A stretch of DNA of 64,000 bases from Piezodorus guildinii. Lineage: Eukaryota > Arthropoda > Insecta > Hemiptera > Pentatomidae. The number at the start of each line of letters is the position of its first letter. The first letter of the stretch is position 1. Where the stretch lies: the NCBI GenBank assembly GCA_023052935.1, contig CM041292.1, positions 141,883,143 through 141,947,142 of the forward strand, in the 5' to 3' direction. The notes under the pieces are model-generated. The model searched no databases and was not told where the DNA came from. It worked only from the letters and a program-made list of their open reading frames with translations. The translations under genes were made by a program, and so were the position numbers. This document shows, piece by piece, positions 44,901 to 48,299 of the stretch.

Positions 44901-46824
44901 ATCAATGCTGTGTGGACAGGGGCATTGTCGTGAAGGAGTCAGACACCTCTGCTTAACTTTCTCTACCTCTTCTCTTTGATGGCGTCTCCTAACTGGTGAA
45001 GGGCTGCATAATACTCACTCATTCATTGTGGTATTCCTTTCTTTAAAATCTATCACTAGTATTCCTTTACAGTCCCAAAAAATTGTGGCCAATACCTTTT
45101 TTGTTGACTGCATGACTTTTGCCTTTAAAGGAGGCACTTCTCCTGGTCTACAACTGAATCCAAAATATTCTTTGGGTTGGCATTATACTTGTGTAACAAT
45201 TCATTACAGCAGTGAAATCGGTTCTCTTTTTGAGCAGCTGAAAGAATTTTTGGAACCCATCTTGCACTAACCTAGCTCACATACAAATGTTCTTTGAATA
45301 TCCTCAAAACACTTGTTTTTAAAAGCCCCAACCTCACTGCTATTTCCTTGGTTTTCAGTCCCTGGTCAGAGAGCATTTCAGATTCCAAAAGTTGGATTGT
45401 TTCAGAAGTGACAGCTTCCAAAGGGCAACCGGGACATCTTTTAGACGTTTTCTCCCCGACTTATATAATTTTGCACATTCTTATACTGTGGAATACGAGG
45501 GGAGGACTGCCCATATACACAATCCAAGCGCTCTTTAATTTGCTCAGAAGTAAGACCCTCTTTACAAAAAAATTTAATAACCGCATGGTACTCAAGTTTG
45601 AACATTGAAAAAATGGGGAGTTTCCTTCAAGAGTGCACACTGACTGACAGGACTGAGGAAGTGCATGCGATGAGTATGGAGTAAGCAGGCATGGACCTGT
45701 ATAGGCATGCAGGTTCTGGTACGTTTGAAGAAGGGAAAACAGGAGAGGCCGGAAAGTCATATAAGACCTTACTATGAAGCTTTGTTTGAAACTAATTTTT
45801 TCCATTTAAAAACTGTTTAAAATAATTTTCAAAGGATTTTTAATAGGTATTTCCTATACATATTTTGTTTCCTTCCAAATAAATAAAAATTAATAGTAGA
45901 TCTAAAATTTCATTATTCATTTGAAATATTAATGAAATTTTAAAAGTTTTAGTTACTTGAAGGAAAGAATATTAAAAAAAAAAAAAAAAAAAAAAAATGA
46001 GTTTTTGTAAATGATGTAAAGCCAATGATGTTTTCCTCAGCATCCTATCTGCTTGTCTCAATGATTTTCTTCTTCTAGGAAGAATACATTCAGCATGAAA
46101 CACTATATGTATAAATTGTTTCAGAACAATGTGAAACTTCTATTTAAGTTAATTAAATTTATTTGATTATTTAAATAAATAAGTGATGTGTGGTTTACCT
46201 TTCTAAACTCTATTTAGTCTTATAAATCATTTTGTTCCTATTGCAGAGGAGTTTGTGATAAAAAAGTGGGATCAGTGCAGGGAGCAGTATATAGAAGAGC
46301 TGAAGCAGAAGGCTAAGGCAAAAGCCAAACTACATCATAAGGATTGGATGACATGGCAATGTTTGAAGATGATAGATGAAACCTGCCGATTAACAACTGA
46401 AATGTCAATTCCACCTAATTATCCTTCTGAAGTTAAACTACCACATCCCAAGGTTCCCATCGATATAGCACAAAGCTCAGTGGCAACTACAGTTTATTCA
46501 CCATCACAACAATATCACCGTCAACCACAATACTCCACAGCCAGTACTTCTGCTTCTCAACCAGTACAGCAGGTAATAAGGCCAGAGGGACAAAAAATAT
46601 ATAGGAAACCCGACAATTGGGAACATGAGTTAGAAATCAAAAGAAAAAAGGCTAAAGTATTAGAAAGAACAGAAACCCAAGGAACCACAGAGTTTAACTC
46701 TGACTCAGACTATTTATTTCTCAGAAGTCTTTTACCAAGTATGAGAAGATTGTCAGAATATCAAAAACTGCTTTTTCGTGGGAGAATTAATGATTGGTTA
46801 TTACAAGCTTTATCTCCAAGTTGA
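1..46824 (+). CDS. Split gene: tandem micro-exon array ending in a BESS-like exon (5' partial)
   Basis: Overall model. Seen: 25 paralogous micro-exons (E1-E25), two unrelated short exons (E26, E27) and a 578-nt terminal exon (E28), all + strand. Each internal exon is 45, 48 or 54 nt, preceded by AG (usually TTACAG), followed by GTAAGG or GTAAAG, and phase 1-1. Joined in order they stay open for about 1.9 kb (about 630 codons), with no stop before 46822-46824. Any exon of the set could be skipped or repeated without changing frame. The 5' end lies outside the window. Known: BESS motifs occur at the C-terminus of insect MADF-BESS proteins and mediate protein contacts. Inferred: a repeat protein whose length grows and shrinks by exon duplication. 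Its function is unknown; a nuclear adaptor role is only suggested by the BESS-like end. Intact frames across 25 copies argue for expression, but transcript data would decide. Confidence 0.8.
51..1247 (+). other. Intron between E1 and E2
   Basis: Noncoding. The donor side matches the other class I introns (GTAAGGATTAATATCATG). It holds the block reading CTATAACCCTGCGGCTTTGC near 175, repeated near 1425 and 2145 in the next introns, and a Jockey 3'-end relic at about 690-1015. No other gene seen. Confidence 0.6.
690..1015 (+). mobile_element. Jockey-clade LINE relic, end of ORF2
   Basis: A decayed + strand translation matches the ORF2 C-terminus of the intact minus-strand copies in this window: KILNALYFVTNK, LLSTSIPDKH and FETC correspond to KILNAPYLVTNK, LASTSIPDNP and the final RRWPRDL region. 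An A-rich insertion at 762-779 and several frameshifts break it. Similar relics recur in other introns of the gene. Confidence 0.6.
1248..1301 (+). CDS. E2, class I micro-exon, 54 nt
   Basis: Preceded by TTGTTACAG, followed by GTAAGGATAAATATTATG. Phase 1-1; encodes PTPASPHEESETTPVHH. The join with the preceding exon (G plus CT) restores an alanine codon. Confidence 0.8.
1900..1953 (+). CDS. E3, class I micro-exon, 54 nt
   Basis: Acceptor TTGTTACAG. The last exon base is A instead of the usual G, so the junction reads ATA|GTAAGG; the joined codon becomes ACT (Thr). Encodes PTPVSLDAESETTPVHH without a stop. The changed last base may weaken the donor. Confidence 0.75.
2685..4820 (-). pseudogene. 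Jockey ORF2: endonuclease plus reverse transcriptase, with internal deletion
   Basis: 711 codons open from ATG at 4820. The N-terminal AP-endonuclease part shows LLWNANGL, ALLTETHFT, GGDYNAKHQRWG and SSDHSPVLL. The RT part shows SYRPISLLPIMGKILE, HQFGF, FLDVEQAFD, GVPQGSILGPILY and YADDTCVL. Compared with copy B, about 170 residues between endonuclease and RT are missing without loss of frame: the sequence jumps from DVDSAVDK straight to RKAPGND. The reading frame stops at RRLK, a few residues before the family's usual end. The ATG overlaps the ORF1 stop as ATGA (4817-4820). Inferred: a defective ORF2, since the linker and RT fingers start are deleted. Confidence 0.85.
4817..6459 (-). pseudogene. 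Jockey ORF1 (gag-like nucleic-acid-binding protein), frameshifted
   Basis: Starts MDPDMNTSCDDSAEETPF at 6459 and reaches a basic stretch (NKKKKTNRPK) coded by an A13 run (T13 at 6300-6312 on +). The frame breaks there: the rest of ORF1, open from the run down to 4817, lies in another frame. It contains three cysteine knuckles (CTKCQNLGHTKSYC, CVKCAGPHSSDTC, CDLCGEAHPASYKGC) followed by a Pro/Gln-rich tail. One base gained or lost in the A run explains the break; programmed slippage is possible but unproven. These knuckles are usual for Jockey ORF1 proteins, which package element RNA. Confidence 0.8.
6633..7246 (-). mobile_element. 5'-truncated Jockey copy A2
   Basis: Starts on the left with a T run (tail of a minus-strand element) and repeats the 3' UTR and last part of ORF2 (KILNAPYFVTNK to RRLKRRWP), nearly identical to the corresponding part of copy A (from 2544). 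Ends abruptly at CGGATCTA. Confidence 0.8.
7247..7370 (-). mobile_element. Third Jockey 3'-end fragment (A3)
   Basis: Repeats only the 3' UTR segment of the same LINE (TAGGCTACAATGATAATACA onward to the AAGGTCTCGAGG region), joined directly to A2. The remaining AT-rich sequence to 7439 is unassigned. Confidence 0.65.
7527..7580 (+). CDS. E4, class I micro-exon, 54 nt
   Basis: Acceptor TTGTTACAG, donor GTAAGGATTAATATCATG. Encodes PTPASPHEESETTSVHR, phase 1-1. Last copy of the 54-nt ESETT subclass. Confidence 0.8.
7972..9091 (+). pseudogene. R1-clade LINE relic (reverse transcriptase to C-terminus)
   Basis: Broken + strand translation in several frames. It starts LLNSAGKIMEKIVCNR and LSENQYGFQKGRSTVDA (RT), continues in another frame as HKTDAVLIASRKVRE and IRRRLLANLTNAVLLYAVPIW, and ends with LMLICLENWDAVSDYAARVG, the usual tail of R1-clade ORF2 proteins. 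The YADD-containing centre is deleted near 8300. Sits in the intron between E4 and E5. Confidence 0.7.
9129..9206. repeat. (AT)n microsatellite
   Basis: Nearly uninterrupted AT dinucleotides. They lie just after the R1 relic in the E4-E5 intron. Confidence 0.9.
9288..9335 (+). CDS. E5, class II micro-exon, 48 nt
   Basis: Acceptor TTAGTTACAG, donor GTAAAGATAAATGTC. Encodes PKLTVQQEESQTADY, phase 1-1. First of the class II exons, whose donors read GTAAAG rather than GTAAGG. Confidence 0.75.
9760..9807 (+). CDS. E6, class II micro-exon, 48 nt
   Basis: Acceptor TTGTTACAG, donor GTAAAGATAAATGTC. Encodes PRTTLQQGECQTAQK: a divergent copy in which the terminal His-His is replaced by Gln-Lys. Phase kept. 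Confidence 0.7.
9958..10005 (+). CDS. E7, class II micro-exon, 48 nt
   Basis: Encodes PRPVLLQKESQTAHH, phase 1-1, between TTAGTTACAG and GTAAAAATAAATG. Confidence 0.75.
10122..10169 (+). CDS. E8, class II micro-exon, 48 nt
   Basis: Encodes PRPVLQPGETLTTHH, phase 1-1. The intron before it is only 116 nt. Confidence 0.75.
10312..10359 (+). CDS. E9, class II micro-exon, 48 nt
   Basis: Starts CAGCC instead of CTCCC, so the joined codon is GCA. Encodes ARPALEQGENLTAHH; phase 1-1. Confidence 0.75.
10537..10584 (+). CDS. E10, class II micro-exon in the 180-bp array
   Basis: Encodes PRPVLQQGENLTAHH, phase 1-1, acceptor TTAATTACAG, donor GTAAAGATAACTGTC. First of six exons with this same sequence. 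Confidence 0.8.
10717..10764 (+). CDS. E11, class II micro-exon in the 180-bp array
   Basis: Same sequence as E10 including splice sites. Confidence 0.8.
10897..10944 (+). CDS. E12, class II micro-exon in the 180-bp array
   Basis: Same sequence as E10. The intron that follows is split by Jockey copy B. Confidence 0.8.
11134..13828 (-). pseudogene. Jockey ORF2 of copy B, frameshifted, linker intact
   Basis: Starts at 13828 (LLLWNANGLNNHQDELDI), overlapping the ORF1 stop as ATGA. Frame breaks near 13455, 11790-11670 and 11340. Motifs: ALITETHFT, RRPDILDIF-like endonuclease end, SSDHSPVLL, SYRPISLLPIMGKILE, HQFGFRSSHSTIQQC, FLDVEQAFDRVWH, GVPQGSILGPILY and YADDTCVL, ending PRRLKRRWPRDLLV. It retains the roughly 170-residue segment between endonuclease and RT that copy A lacks, so it shows the family's normal layout. 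Confidence 0.8.
13825..14860 (-). pseudogene. Jockey ORF1 of copy B, N-terminus missing
   Basis: Truncated at the insertion junction. The open part (from 14682) carries knuckles CTNCQHLGHTRAYC, CVKCAGPHASGTC and CVLCNEEHPANYKGC and a long Pro/Gln/Ser tail. A break lies near 14735 between the LVYSVIRFEE-like part and the knuckles. Confidence 0.75.
14963..15010 (+). CDS. E13, class II micro-exon in the 180-bp array
   Basis: Same sequence as E10; first exon after the LINE insertion. Confidence 0.8.
15143..15190 (+). CDS. E14, class II micro-exon in the 180-bp array
   Basis: Same sequence as E10 including both splice sites. Confidence 0.8.
15323..15370 (+). CDS. E15, class II micro-exon in the 180-bp array
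   Basis: Same sequence as E10; last member of the homogeneous set. Confidence 0.8.
15518..15565 (+). CDS. E16, class II micro-exon, 48 nt
   Basis: Encodes LRSAHQHGERQTVYY, phase 1-1; acceptor CTTACAG, donor GTAAAGATAAATATC. The terminal His pair is Tyr-Tyr here. Confidence 0.75.
15696..15740 (+). CDS. E17, class II micro-exon, 45 nt
   Basis: One codon shorter than its neighbours (CAACAAGGGG shortened to CAAGGGG), frame kept. Encodes PRHVLQGENLTAHH; donor GTAAATATC. Shows that length changes in the family come in threes. Confidence 0.75.
16128..16181 (+). CDS. E18, 54-nt micro-exon, transition to class III
   Basis: Acceptor TTGTTTTAG, donor GTAAGGATAACTATC. Encodes PITALQKRDSPTVSVHY. Class I length but class III-like start; phase 1-1. 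Confidence 0.7.
16375..17960 (+). mobile_element. Jockey-clade relic (RT to 3' end), split by an RTE-like insert
   Basis: Decayed + strand RT: YTADIPICLSTILTTYADDKCV at about 16420-16490 matches YTADIPTHPNTFLSTYADDTCV of copy A. It resumes after the insert with KINSNKSHQITFTL (about 17320) and the ORF2 end (KILNAPYFVTH, about 17660), then a GGTGGCCTCGGGACCTGCTA end near 17880. Confidence 0.65.
16535..17263 (-). mobile_element. RTE-like LINE 3' fragment
   Basis: Minus-strand translation shows FEVVKSFQYLGSTIS, KLIKPIVTYASETWTI, LDQFERRILRLRYIIGPI and RPKGCWRDSVLQDI, typical of the region after the RT in RTE-type ORFs. Frames are broken. The 14-bp sequence TAAACCCTTCAGTT flanks it on both sides (16521-16534, 17264-17277), a clear target duplication. 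Confidence 0.7.
18450..18497 (+). CDS. E19, class III micro-exon, 48 nt
   Basis: Encodes PIPARQQGGSQNVYY, phase 1-1; acceptor CTGTTACAG, donor GTAAGGATAAATATCATG. The upstream TCTATGGCTCT...TTCTTGTAA block is shared by class III introns. Confidence 0.8.
18896..19766. mobile_element. Non-autonomous 0.9-kb element, copy N1
   Basis: Bounded by perfect 12-bp inverted ends ACTTTCACTTAC (18896) and GTAAGTGAAAGT (19745-19756), with a short extra tail. The sister introns give the empty site (GGAATAATTTTTGTGATTG): the element sits in the T5 run, which is repeated on the right. A full-length second copy is at 60925. No coding capacity seen. Confidence 0.8.
19883..19930 (+). CDS. E20, class III micro-exon, 48 nt
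   Basis: Encodes PIPAHQLGGSQNAHH, phase 1-1; acceptor TTTTACAG, donor GTAAGGATAAAAATC. Confidence 0.8.
20150..20250 (+). mobile_element. Gypsy-type LTR retrotransposon relic (RNase H end)
   Basis: Short + strand match EFLAQYNMKILYKPRKDNFITDW, split here as EFLAQYNMKILYKPRKDN then FITDWH, resembling the Gypsy RNase H end (EY..EI.Y.PGK.N..AD). No LTR recognised. A second RNase H piece lies at 25660. Confidence 0.45.
20530..21900 (+). pseudogene. R1-clade LINE relic: ORF1 and endonuclease
   Basis: An open stretch at 20535-20828 (97 codons, unrecognised alone) is followed by a degenerate gag knuckle (SCANCVQEG with DCPVYINQSEELERRTQYE-like spacing at about 21070-21200). The endonuclease is at 21448-21774: VSSYFPDRSNIEES, CSDSNSWNTIWGSSHTDRRG and HTFSGERGQSWINVT, then SSDHNVLVFEL. 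The order gag-EN and the DSN..WGS..TDRRG motif fit R1-clade elements. Several frameshifts; no RT follows. Confidence 0.65.
22125..22690 (+). mobile_element. Jockey-clade relic, same layout as at 16375
   Basis: Contains the RT piece YTADVPIHPSTILTTYADDTCV (about 22175-22245) and the ORF2 end (ILN-LYFVT, then SGA-KEGGHG at about 22400-22620), with the same decayed junctions as the 16.4-kb relic but without the RTE insert. This suggests the intron was copied after the LINE had already decayed. Confidence 0.6.
22861..22908 (+). CDS. E21, class III micro-exon, 48 nt
   Basis: Encodes PIPARQQGGIQIVYR, phase 1-1; acceptor TTGTTACAG, donor GTAAGGATAAATATCATG. Confidence 0.8.
23900..24260 (+). mobile_element. 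Possible LTR-retroelement relic (integrase region)
   Basis: Scattered + strand pieces (MLAYHMRNRKCCRH, GKYFWCGMQQIIADIAE) resemble a Gypsy integrase zinc region. The match is weak. The stretch 23160-23900 before it holds a 27-nt A run (23342-23367) and nothing else I recognise. Confidence 0.25.
24330..25190. repeat. Interspersed AT-rich repeat (family T), rearranged copy
   Basis: Shares the motif CCTTTGTAAT...AAAATTTGAG..CTT with 28340, 40960, 42150 and 63250. Here a forward piece (24350-24430) is next to an inverted piece (24455-24700, matching 28500-28710). Probably a non-autonomous transposon; no ORF. A strong hairpin lies in the middle. Confidence 0.5.
24852..24914. repeat. 25-bp-stem hairpin
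   Basis: GGGGTACTCATTGCGTTTGC... pairs with ...GCAAACGTAGTGAGTACCCC around a 13-nt loop. The two non-identical positions both become G-U pairs in RNA from the + strand, so the RNA stem is fully paired. Confidence 0.75.
25239..25286 (+). CDS. E22, class III micro-exon, 48 nt
   Basis: Encodes PIPAHQQRGSQNVYH, phase 1-1; acceptor TTGTTACAG, donor GTAAGTATAAATATC. Confidence 0.8.
25388..25475. repeat. Inverted repeat, about 40-bp arms
   Basis: AAAAGGAATTAGTCTGGGTG... pairs with ...CACCTGGACTTTAGATTCCTTTT across about 9 nt. A single left half recurs at about 27818 in the next homologous intron, so it looks like a small inserted foldback that was copied with the intron or lost half. Confidence 0.7.
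25660..25760 (+). mobile_element. Gypsy RNase H relic (start of domain)
   Basis: STLETELLGIVWAIDHYRYS matches the canonical Gypsy start (YST.EKELLAIVWA..HFR). Only a fragment, in the intron between E22 and E23. Confidence 0.5.
25911..25958 (+). CDS. E23, class III micro-exon, 48 nt
   Basis: Encodes PTPAHQQGGSQNVHH, phase 1-1; closest to the class III consensus. Confidence 0.8.
26035..26715 (-). mobile_element. RTE-like LINE fragment (RT and downstream)
   Basis: Minus strand: AYDSVGRTNLFRILQELGL, IRLVQDTLYNTTSRVKF and LSENFPIKTGVRQGDGIS with SCILFNCVMEKIVREC (RT palm), then a frame break to MAIKAEHMAFYGNMYRMD. Order is compatible with one internally deleted copy. Lies in the E23-E24 intron. 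Confidence 0.65.
26875..27075 (+). mobile_element. Jockey-clade relic, shortened copy
   Basis: Again the YTADVPIHPSTILTTYADV piece, joined directly to KILNALYFVTHKLSIKT: an internally deleted version of the relic at 22125. Confidence 0.6.
27080..27420 (-). mobile_element. Mariner transposase 3' fragment
   Basis: Minus-strand translation WETLDHPPYSPDLAPSDYHL, the third catalytic region of mariner transposases, then a C-terminal part ending with GKLCRKVDGT-like spacing. The left end reads like a terminal repeat (CGAGGCATGTTTTTTAAGTA). The N-terminal half is missing. Confidence 0.7.
27679..27726 (+). CDS. E24, class III micro-exon, 48 nt
   Basis: Encodes PVPGHQQRESQNVYH, phase 1-1; acceptor CTGTTACAG, donor GTAAGGATAAATATCATG. 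Confidence 0.8.
28020..28735. repeat. Interspersed AT-rich repeat (family T)
   Basis: Fullest forward copy. Shares CTTGTAACTACGTTATTTTC with 7830, CCTTTGTAATCAACCAG and AAAATTTGAGAGCTTATGTT with 63250 and 40970, and ends near GTTATTTGGAAATAATAAAC as at 42480. No ORF. The rest of 27727-29000 holds nothing recognised. Confidence 0.55.
29448..29495 (+). CDS. E25, class III micro-exon, 48 nt
   Basis: Encodes SIPDQQQGGSQNVHH, phase 1-1; acceptor TTGTTACAG, donor GTAAGGAGTAAGG. Last intact copy of the array family. Confidence 0.8.
29687..29734 (+). CDS. E26, short exon outside the repeat family, 48 nt
   Basis: Acceptor TTTTTATAG, donor GTAATATAC. Encodes GKSYENQGEMTGQED, preceded by a junction Asp (G plus AT). 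Phase 1-1 like the array but of different sequence. Duplicated at 37059. Confidence 0.65.
30526..30570 (+). CDS. E27, short exon, 45 nt
   Basis: Acceptor CTTGGCAG, donor GTAAGAAAC. Encodes (G)DLLRRKLLALIPIL, phase 1-1. The G at its end joins AG of E28 to make Glu, giving LIPILEEFVIKKW. Duplicated at 40027. Confidence 0.65.
30870..31262 (+). mobile_element. Helitron relic
   Basis: Begins TCTATACTAATATTATAAAG, the usual 5' start of many insect Helitrons, followed by GTTTG repeats. Further on, + strand FNFKIIQFPVKLSFAEKINK and SHGQIFKHVGINLRQD match the C-terminal motifs of the Rep/Helicase protein. Internal sequence is almost all deleted. Confidence 0.7.
31266..32668 (+). pseudogene. Mariner transposase copy, truncated and interrupted
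   Basis: Left terminal repeat TTGGCATGTCCGAAAAGTTG follows TA (31264-31265) and resembles the ends of the 53248 copy. N-terminal MSDGSVHFRHIMLFIIKKGK at about 31446. After a LINE insert it resumes REIATELRSCKSTVFDYLKK, then VTGDEKWILYI (first Asp) and VLFHQDSARPNV (second Asp). Multiple frame breaks; the end after the second Asp is replaced by the CR1-like element. Confidence 0.75.
31708..32161 (+). mobile_element. LINE 3' end with RNase H-like domain, inserted in mariner
   Basis: Open from 31696 to 32073: SRTCLRTLTAVYTGHGKLNY, KLGISDNPLCRHRTDDETSF and HIVCHCDKLAMLRFTLFG, typical for the C-terminal part of LINE ORF2 proteins of the I/LOA/R1 kind. A 3' UTR and A tail (about 32141-32161) follow. 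AATGTCCRTGA stands on both sides as target duplication. Confidence 0.7.
32791..33480 (+). pseudogene. CR1-like ORF1 (PHD finger plus coiled coil)
   Basis: N-terminal CNICHNRFHTNCLKI and WICPDCDSES form the second half of a PHD-type zinc finger. A frame change near 33000 leads to a coiled coil (NDLSFENMERLLIIENFLED; TEKLTIENNILKLKVSDLKS) and then the conserved block NNLEIRGIPEKPGE, LDHAARLRPKQ and PIIIQFVH. This is the usual ORF1 layout in CR1/Jockey-superfamily LINEs. Confidence 0.7.
33702..35880 (+). pseudogene. CR1-like ORF2 (endonuclease and RT), many breaks
   Basis: Endonuclease: ISCHINAQSLIAHIDEFQ, then ISGDFNVNMHSES and YLVPYSPTHHTQFSDTWLDL. RT: PPQSGFIAGYSTQFTLLKIT, LLYFSKAFDTVDHNIL, a stop inside the GVP-GP motif, and YADG in place of YADD. 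The end reads SIWNSIPSDI and LPTFKSRLLHYFLSIQFP. Stops and frameshifts throughout; dead. Confidence 0.7.
36821..36867 (+). pseudogene. E25', duplicated micro-exon with 1-bp loss (47 nt)
   Basis: Same as E25 except the G run is one base shorter (GGGGGAG against GGGGGGAG at 29471-29478). Splice sites are intact, but inclusion would shift the frame: the only member of 26 whose length is not a multiple of three. Confidence 0.75.
37059..37106 (+). CDS. E26', duplicated short exon, 48 nt
   Basis: Encodes GKSHENQGEMTGQED (one change from E26). Splice sites and phase intact; usable if E25' is skipped. Confidence 0.55.
37621..38410. other. Unassigned insertion sequence in block B
   Basis: Begins where block B is interrupted; holds a T20 run (37681-37700) that may be the tail of a minus-strand retroelement. 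No recognisable coding sequence. Confidence 0.4.
38680..39555 (+). mobile_element. piggyBac-like remnant
   Basis: Starts CCCTTT and ends AAAGGG, flanked by TTAA on both sides (38676-38679, 39556-39559), the piggyBac target. Near the 3' side the + strand reads KIKCRFCKVGLCVERC with FEDYYTKLNF, the C-terminal cysteine domain of piggyBac transposases, and a second Cys motif CKCKICKKYAVR near 39450. The catalytic domain is deleted. Confidence 0.8.
38692..38840 (+). repeat. 44-bp direct repeats, 3.5 copies, subterminal in the piggyBac remnant
   Basis: TAATGTCGGCATATGCCGAC recurs at 38692, 38736, 38780 and 38824, exactly 44 bp apart, each centred on the palindrome GGCATATGCC. Possible transposase binding sites. 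Confidence 0.85.
39793..40339 (+). repeat. Segmental duplication, block B part 2
   Basis: Resumes the match to block A at TTAGGACTTGTCAATTAGTT and carries E27'. Ends at GGAATTTTCA, the same point as block A. Confidence 0.9.
40027..40071 (+). CDS. E27', duplicated short exon, 45 nt
   Basis: Encodes (G)DPLRRRIEALIPIL; acceptor CTTGGCAG, donor GTAAGAAAC intact. Differs from E27 at five residues or fewer. Either copy can be spliced to E28 in frame. Confidence 0.6.
40340..40850 (+). other. Unrecognised, less AT-rich segment
   Basis: An open stretch at 40359-40577 (72 codons) reads on past a stop in the same frame (LRLYPQRNTEVIQPSS). Composition is unlike the flanks, so it is probably a retroelement piece, but I do not recognise it. 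Confidence 0.3.
40950..41300. repeat. Interspersed AT-rich repeat (family T), partial
   Basis: Shares CTTTGTAATCAACCA, AAATTTGAGGTCTTATGTTT and the GCGTAGAACC-like stretch with 28340 and 42150. Noncoding. Confidence 0.5.
41389..41602. repeat. A33 run and two (AT)n tracts
   Basis: Poly-A at about 41389-41421 runs into (AT)n; a second (AT)n lies at 41555-41601. The second forms the left border of a palindromic element. Confidence 0.85.
41603..41911. mobile_element. Palindromic element P1 between (TA)n tracts
   Basis: Two arms of about 115 bp meet at about 41717 (AAGAACACT / AGTGTTCTT loop). The inner arms pair tightly (GTTAAGCCTACAAGCTT with its complement), the outer arms less well. The right arm carries TTCTCGAAACGTCGCATAG, shared with P2 at 62441, and ends at another (TA)n (41912-41944). 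Confidence 0.75.
42000..42530. repeat. Interspersed AT-rich repeat (family T)
   Basis: Copy containing CAAACCTTTGTAAT, AAAATTTGAGGTCTTATG and GTTATTTGGAAATAATAAAC, in the same order as at 28020-28735. Confidence 0.5.
42548..43900 (-). mobile_element. Jockey-clade LINE copy C, lacking the RT end
   Basis: Minus strand: end of ORF1 (SFLSDLSETTKTLIALL), ORF2 start at 43480 (MNVKPLTIVLWNANGLYNHH) with ATGA overlap, endonuclease pieces LTETHFTQRSKFYIRDY, CQTPNSCGNILS, SSDHSPVMLSL. It ends in the linker after the endonuclease near 42548. Because 3' parts are normally kept in LINE insertions, loss of the RT end points to a later deletion or a cut element. Confidence 0.8.
43901..44573. other. AT-rich intron, nothing recognised
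   Basis: No ORF, structure or repeat match noted between the LINE copy and the mariner. Confidence 0.4.
44574..45774 (-). mobile_element. Mariner-family transposon, about 1.2 kb, decayed
   Basis: Ends TAGTAAGGTC and GACCTTACTA are perfect inverted repeats including the TA target. The minus strand starts FKLEYHAVIKFFCKEGLTSE with QIKERLDCVYG and ends with a broken YSPDLAP-like catalytic region near 44830. Frameshifts throughout. Lies in the last intron. Confidence 0.75.
46247..46824 (+). CDS. E28, terminal exon with BESS-like motif
   Basis: Acceptor CCTATTGCAG at 46246; the first two bases AG complete a Glu codon from E27. About 191 residues to TGA at 46822. Order: a charged helix (EEFVIKKWDQCREQYIEELK, then KAKAKAK) that resembles the last MADF helix but is too short to call a domain; a Pro/Ser/Gln/Tyr-rich linker (about 46420-46590); and a C-terminal segment at about 46700-46810 with DYLFLRSLLPSMRRLS and FRGRINDWLL. 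The latter matches the BESS pattern (acidic start, F-L-x-SLLP, then x-L, ending I-x-x-LL). BESS motifs bind other proteins or themselves. The preceding paralogous micro-exons are not part of any BESS family I know. Confidence 0.75.
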
Positions 46825-47600
46825 CTATCAAATACTTTCAAGCAGTAATGAGCCATATGCCAAAACAGGAAATGGTGATACATGATACATTGGTATTATG
46901 GTTCCACTACCATCTCTGAAAACTGGTAATACCAGTTTAAGTCTAGTTTATAATTTATGACACATAATTTTATGAGCATTGTTCACATTTATTTTATTTT
47001 TTATTAGATACATTTTTAGTTAAATTTTAATTTTGGACTATTTGGATCGACTTATTTAGAACTATAAAATCTCACATGTTTTGGATTGATAAAACTACTT
47101 TTTAATTTATTTAATAATTTTTCTCCTTTTCTTAATAAGAAATTTTAATTATTTTTTGAGACAATGAATAAATTATTAATAAATATTTTTTTATTATTTT
47201 AATTCTAAATACAAATTGATTTGCTTTGTAAGAATTTTGATATACCTCAGAAAATACTTTAACCCTTCTAAACAATTGTTTTATAAATAAATTCAACCGT
47301 TTTTGGATTCTTCCAAATTTGAGTCATTTTATTTAAAGATGTACTAGGTAGTCTTACATAGTGGTATATAGAAATAAGTATGAGTGTAAAATACATATAT
47401 ACATGTATACTCAAAGACTCGTTTTCATCAATGTTGTAATTTACTAATTTTATCGTGTGAAATGACATTTTACATCTCTGTGTCAATGTATGGTGGATAT
47501 TTTACTTCTATTGTAGATTTTTGTATGAAGTATTCCAGTTTGGATATATTCCAGTAGATCTATAATAAACATACCTTAAAAATATTTAATGCAGCTTTTC
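46825..47600 (+). other. Probable 3' UTR of the micro-exon gene
   Basis: AT-rich, no ORF. AATAAA occurs at 47167 and 47564; which one is used cannot be told. 47600-48300 holds nothing recognised. Confidence 0.45.
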
Positions 47601-48299
47601 TATTAATCACCTTCCTTTTTTTTTTTAATAGCAGTACCAAATTAAGCAGTGGTATTCTATCTGATATTTAATTAATGTGTTACAAATTGTTATTAAAGTA
47701 GATGGAATATTGAAAACAGTGCAATGTATTTTTTATGCCGGAAAATTTAGGGGAACATTTTAAATAAACCATTTCACTGTGGCCATCAAGGTAAGTCTTT
47801 TGCCAAATGATTAACCAAACCTTTCATTTCGTCTGCCCTATGCAAAGCATTTTCTTCAACAGGGAATAAGATATAATGAAACATTTACTTGAATATAACT
47901 TAATTAAAATATAGTTTATTATTTCTGACCAGTATATGATCAGATAAGTCAGCCTTCATTAATTGGTAGTCATTTTAATTAGAAATGCATCTATGTATAG
48001 CATTTCCAAGTCAATTGTAATTTTTTCCATTTCAAATGTAACCTTTTCCAAAGCAATTGTAACATTTTTTTCTCTTCTGGCCTTAAATATTCCGTTTTAT
48101 TTATTTATTTATTGAACAATAATTAGTTTAATTAAAATTAAGTCTTTTACAATAATTTCGGCATATCCTATCGACATTTTTTTGTTTTATAGATATTTGA
48201 TATCAAGTGCAGTTTTTTATGAGCTAAAATAAAAAAAAAAAATATGGACTATTTAGTTTTAAGATAATAATTGTTTTTTTGTTTTTTTTTTAGAGAGGA

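Noticed and set aside
46247..46500. A full MADF domain in front of the BESS-like motif
   Set aside because: Only one helix-like segment resembles MADF; the first two helices with their Trp residues are not seen in E25-E28.
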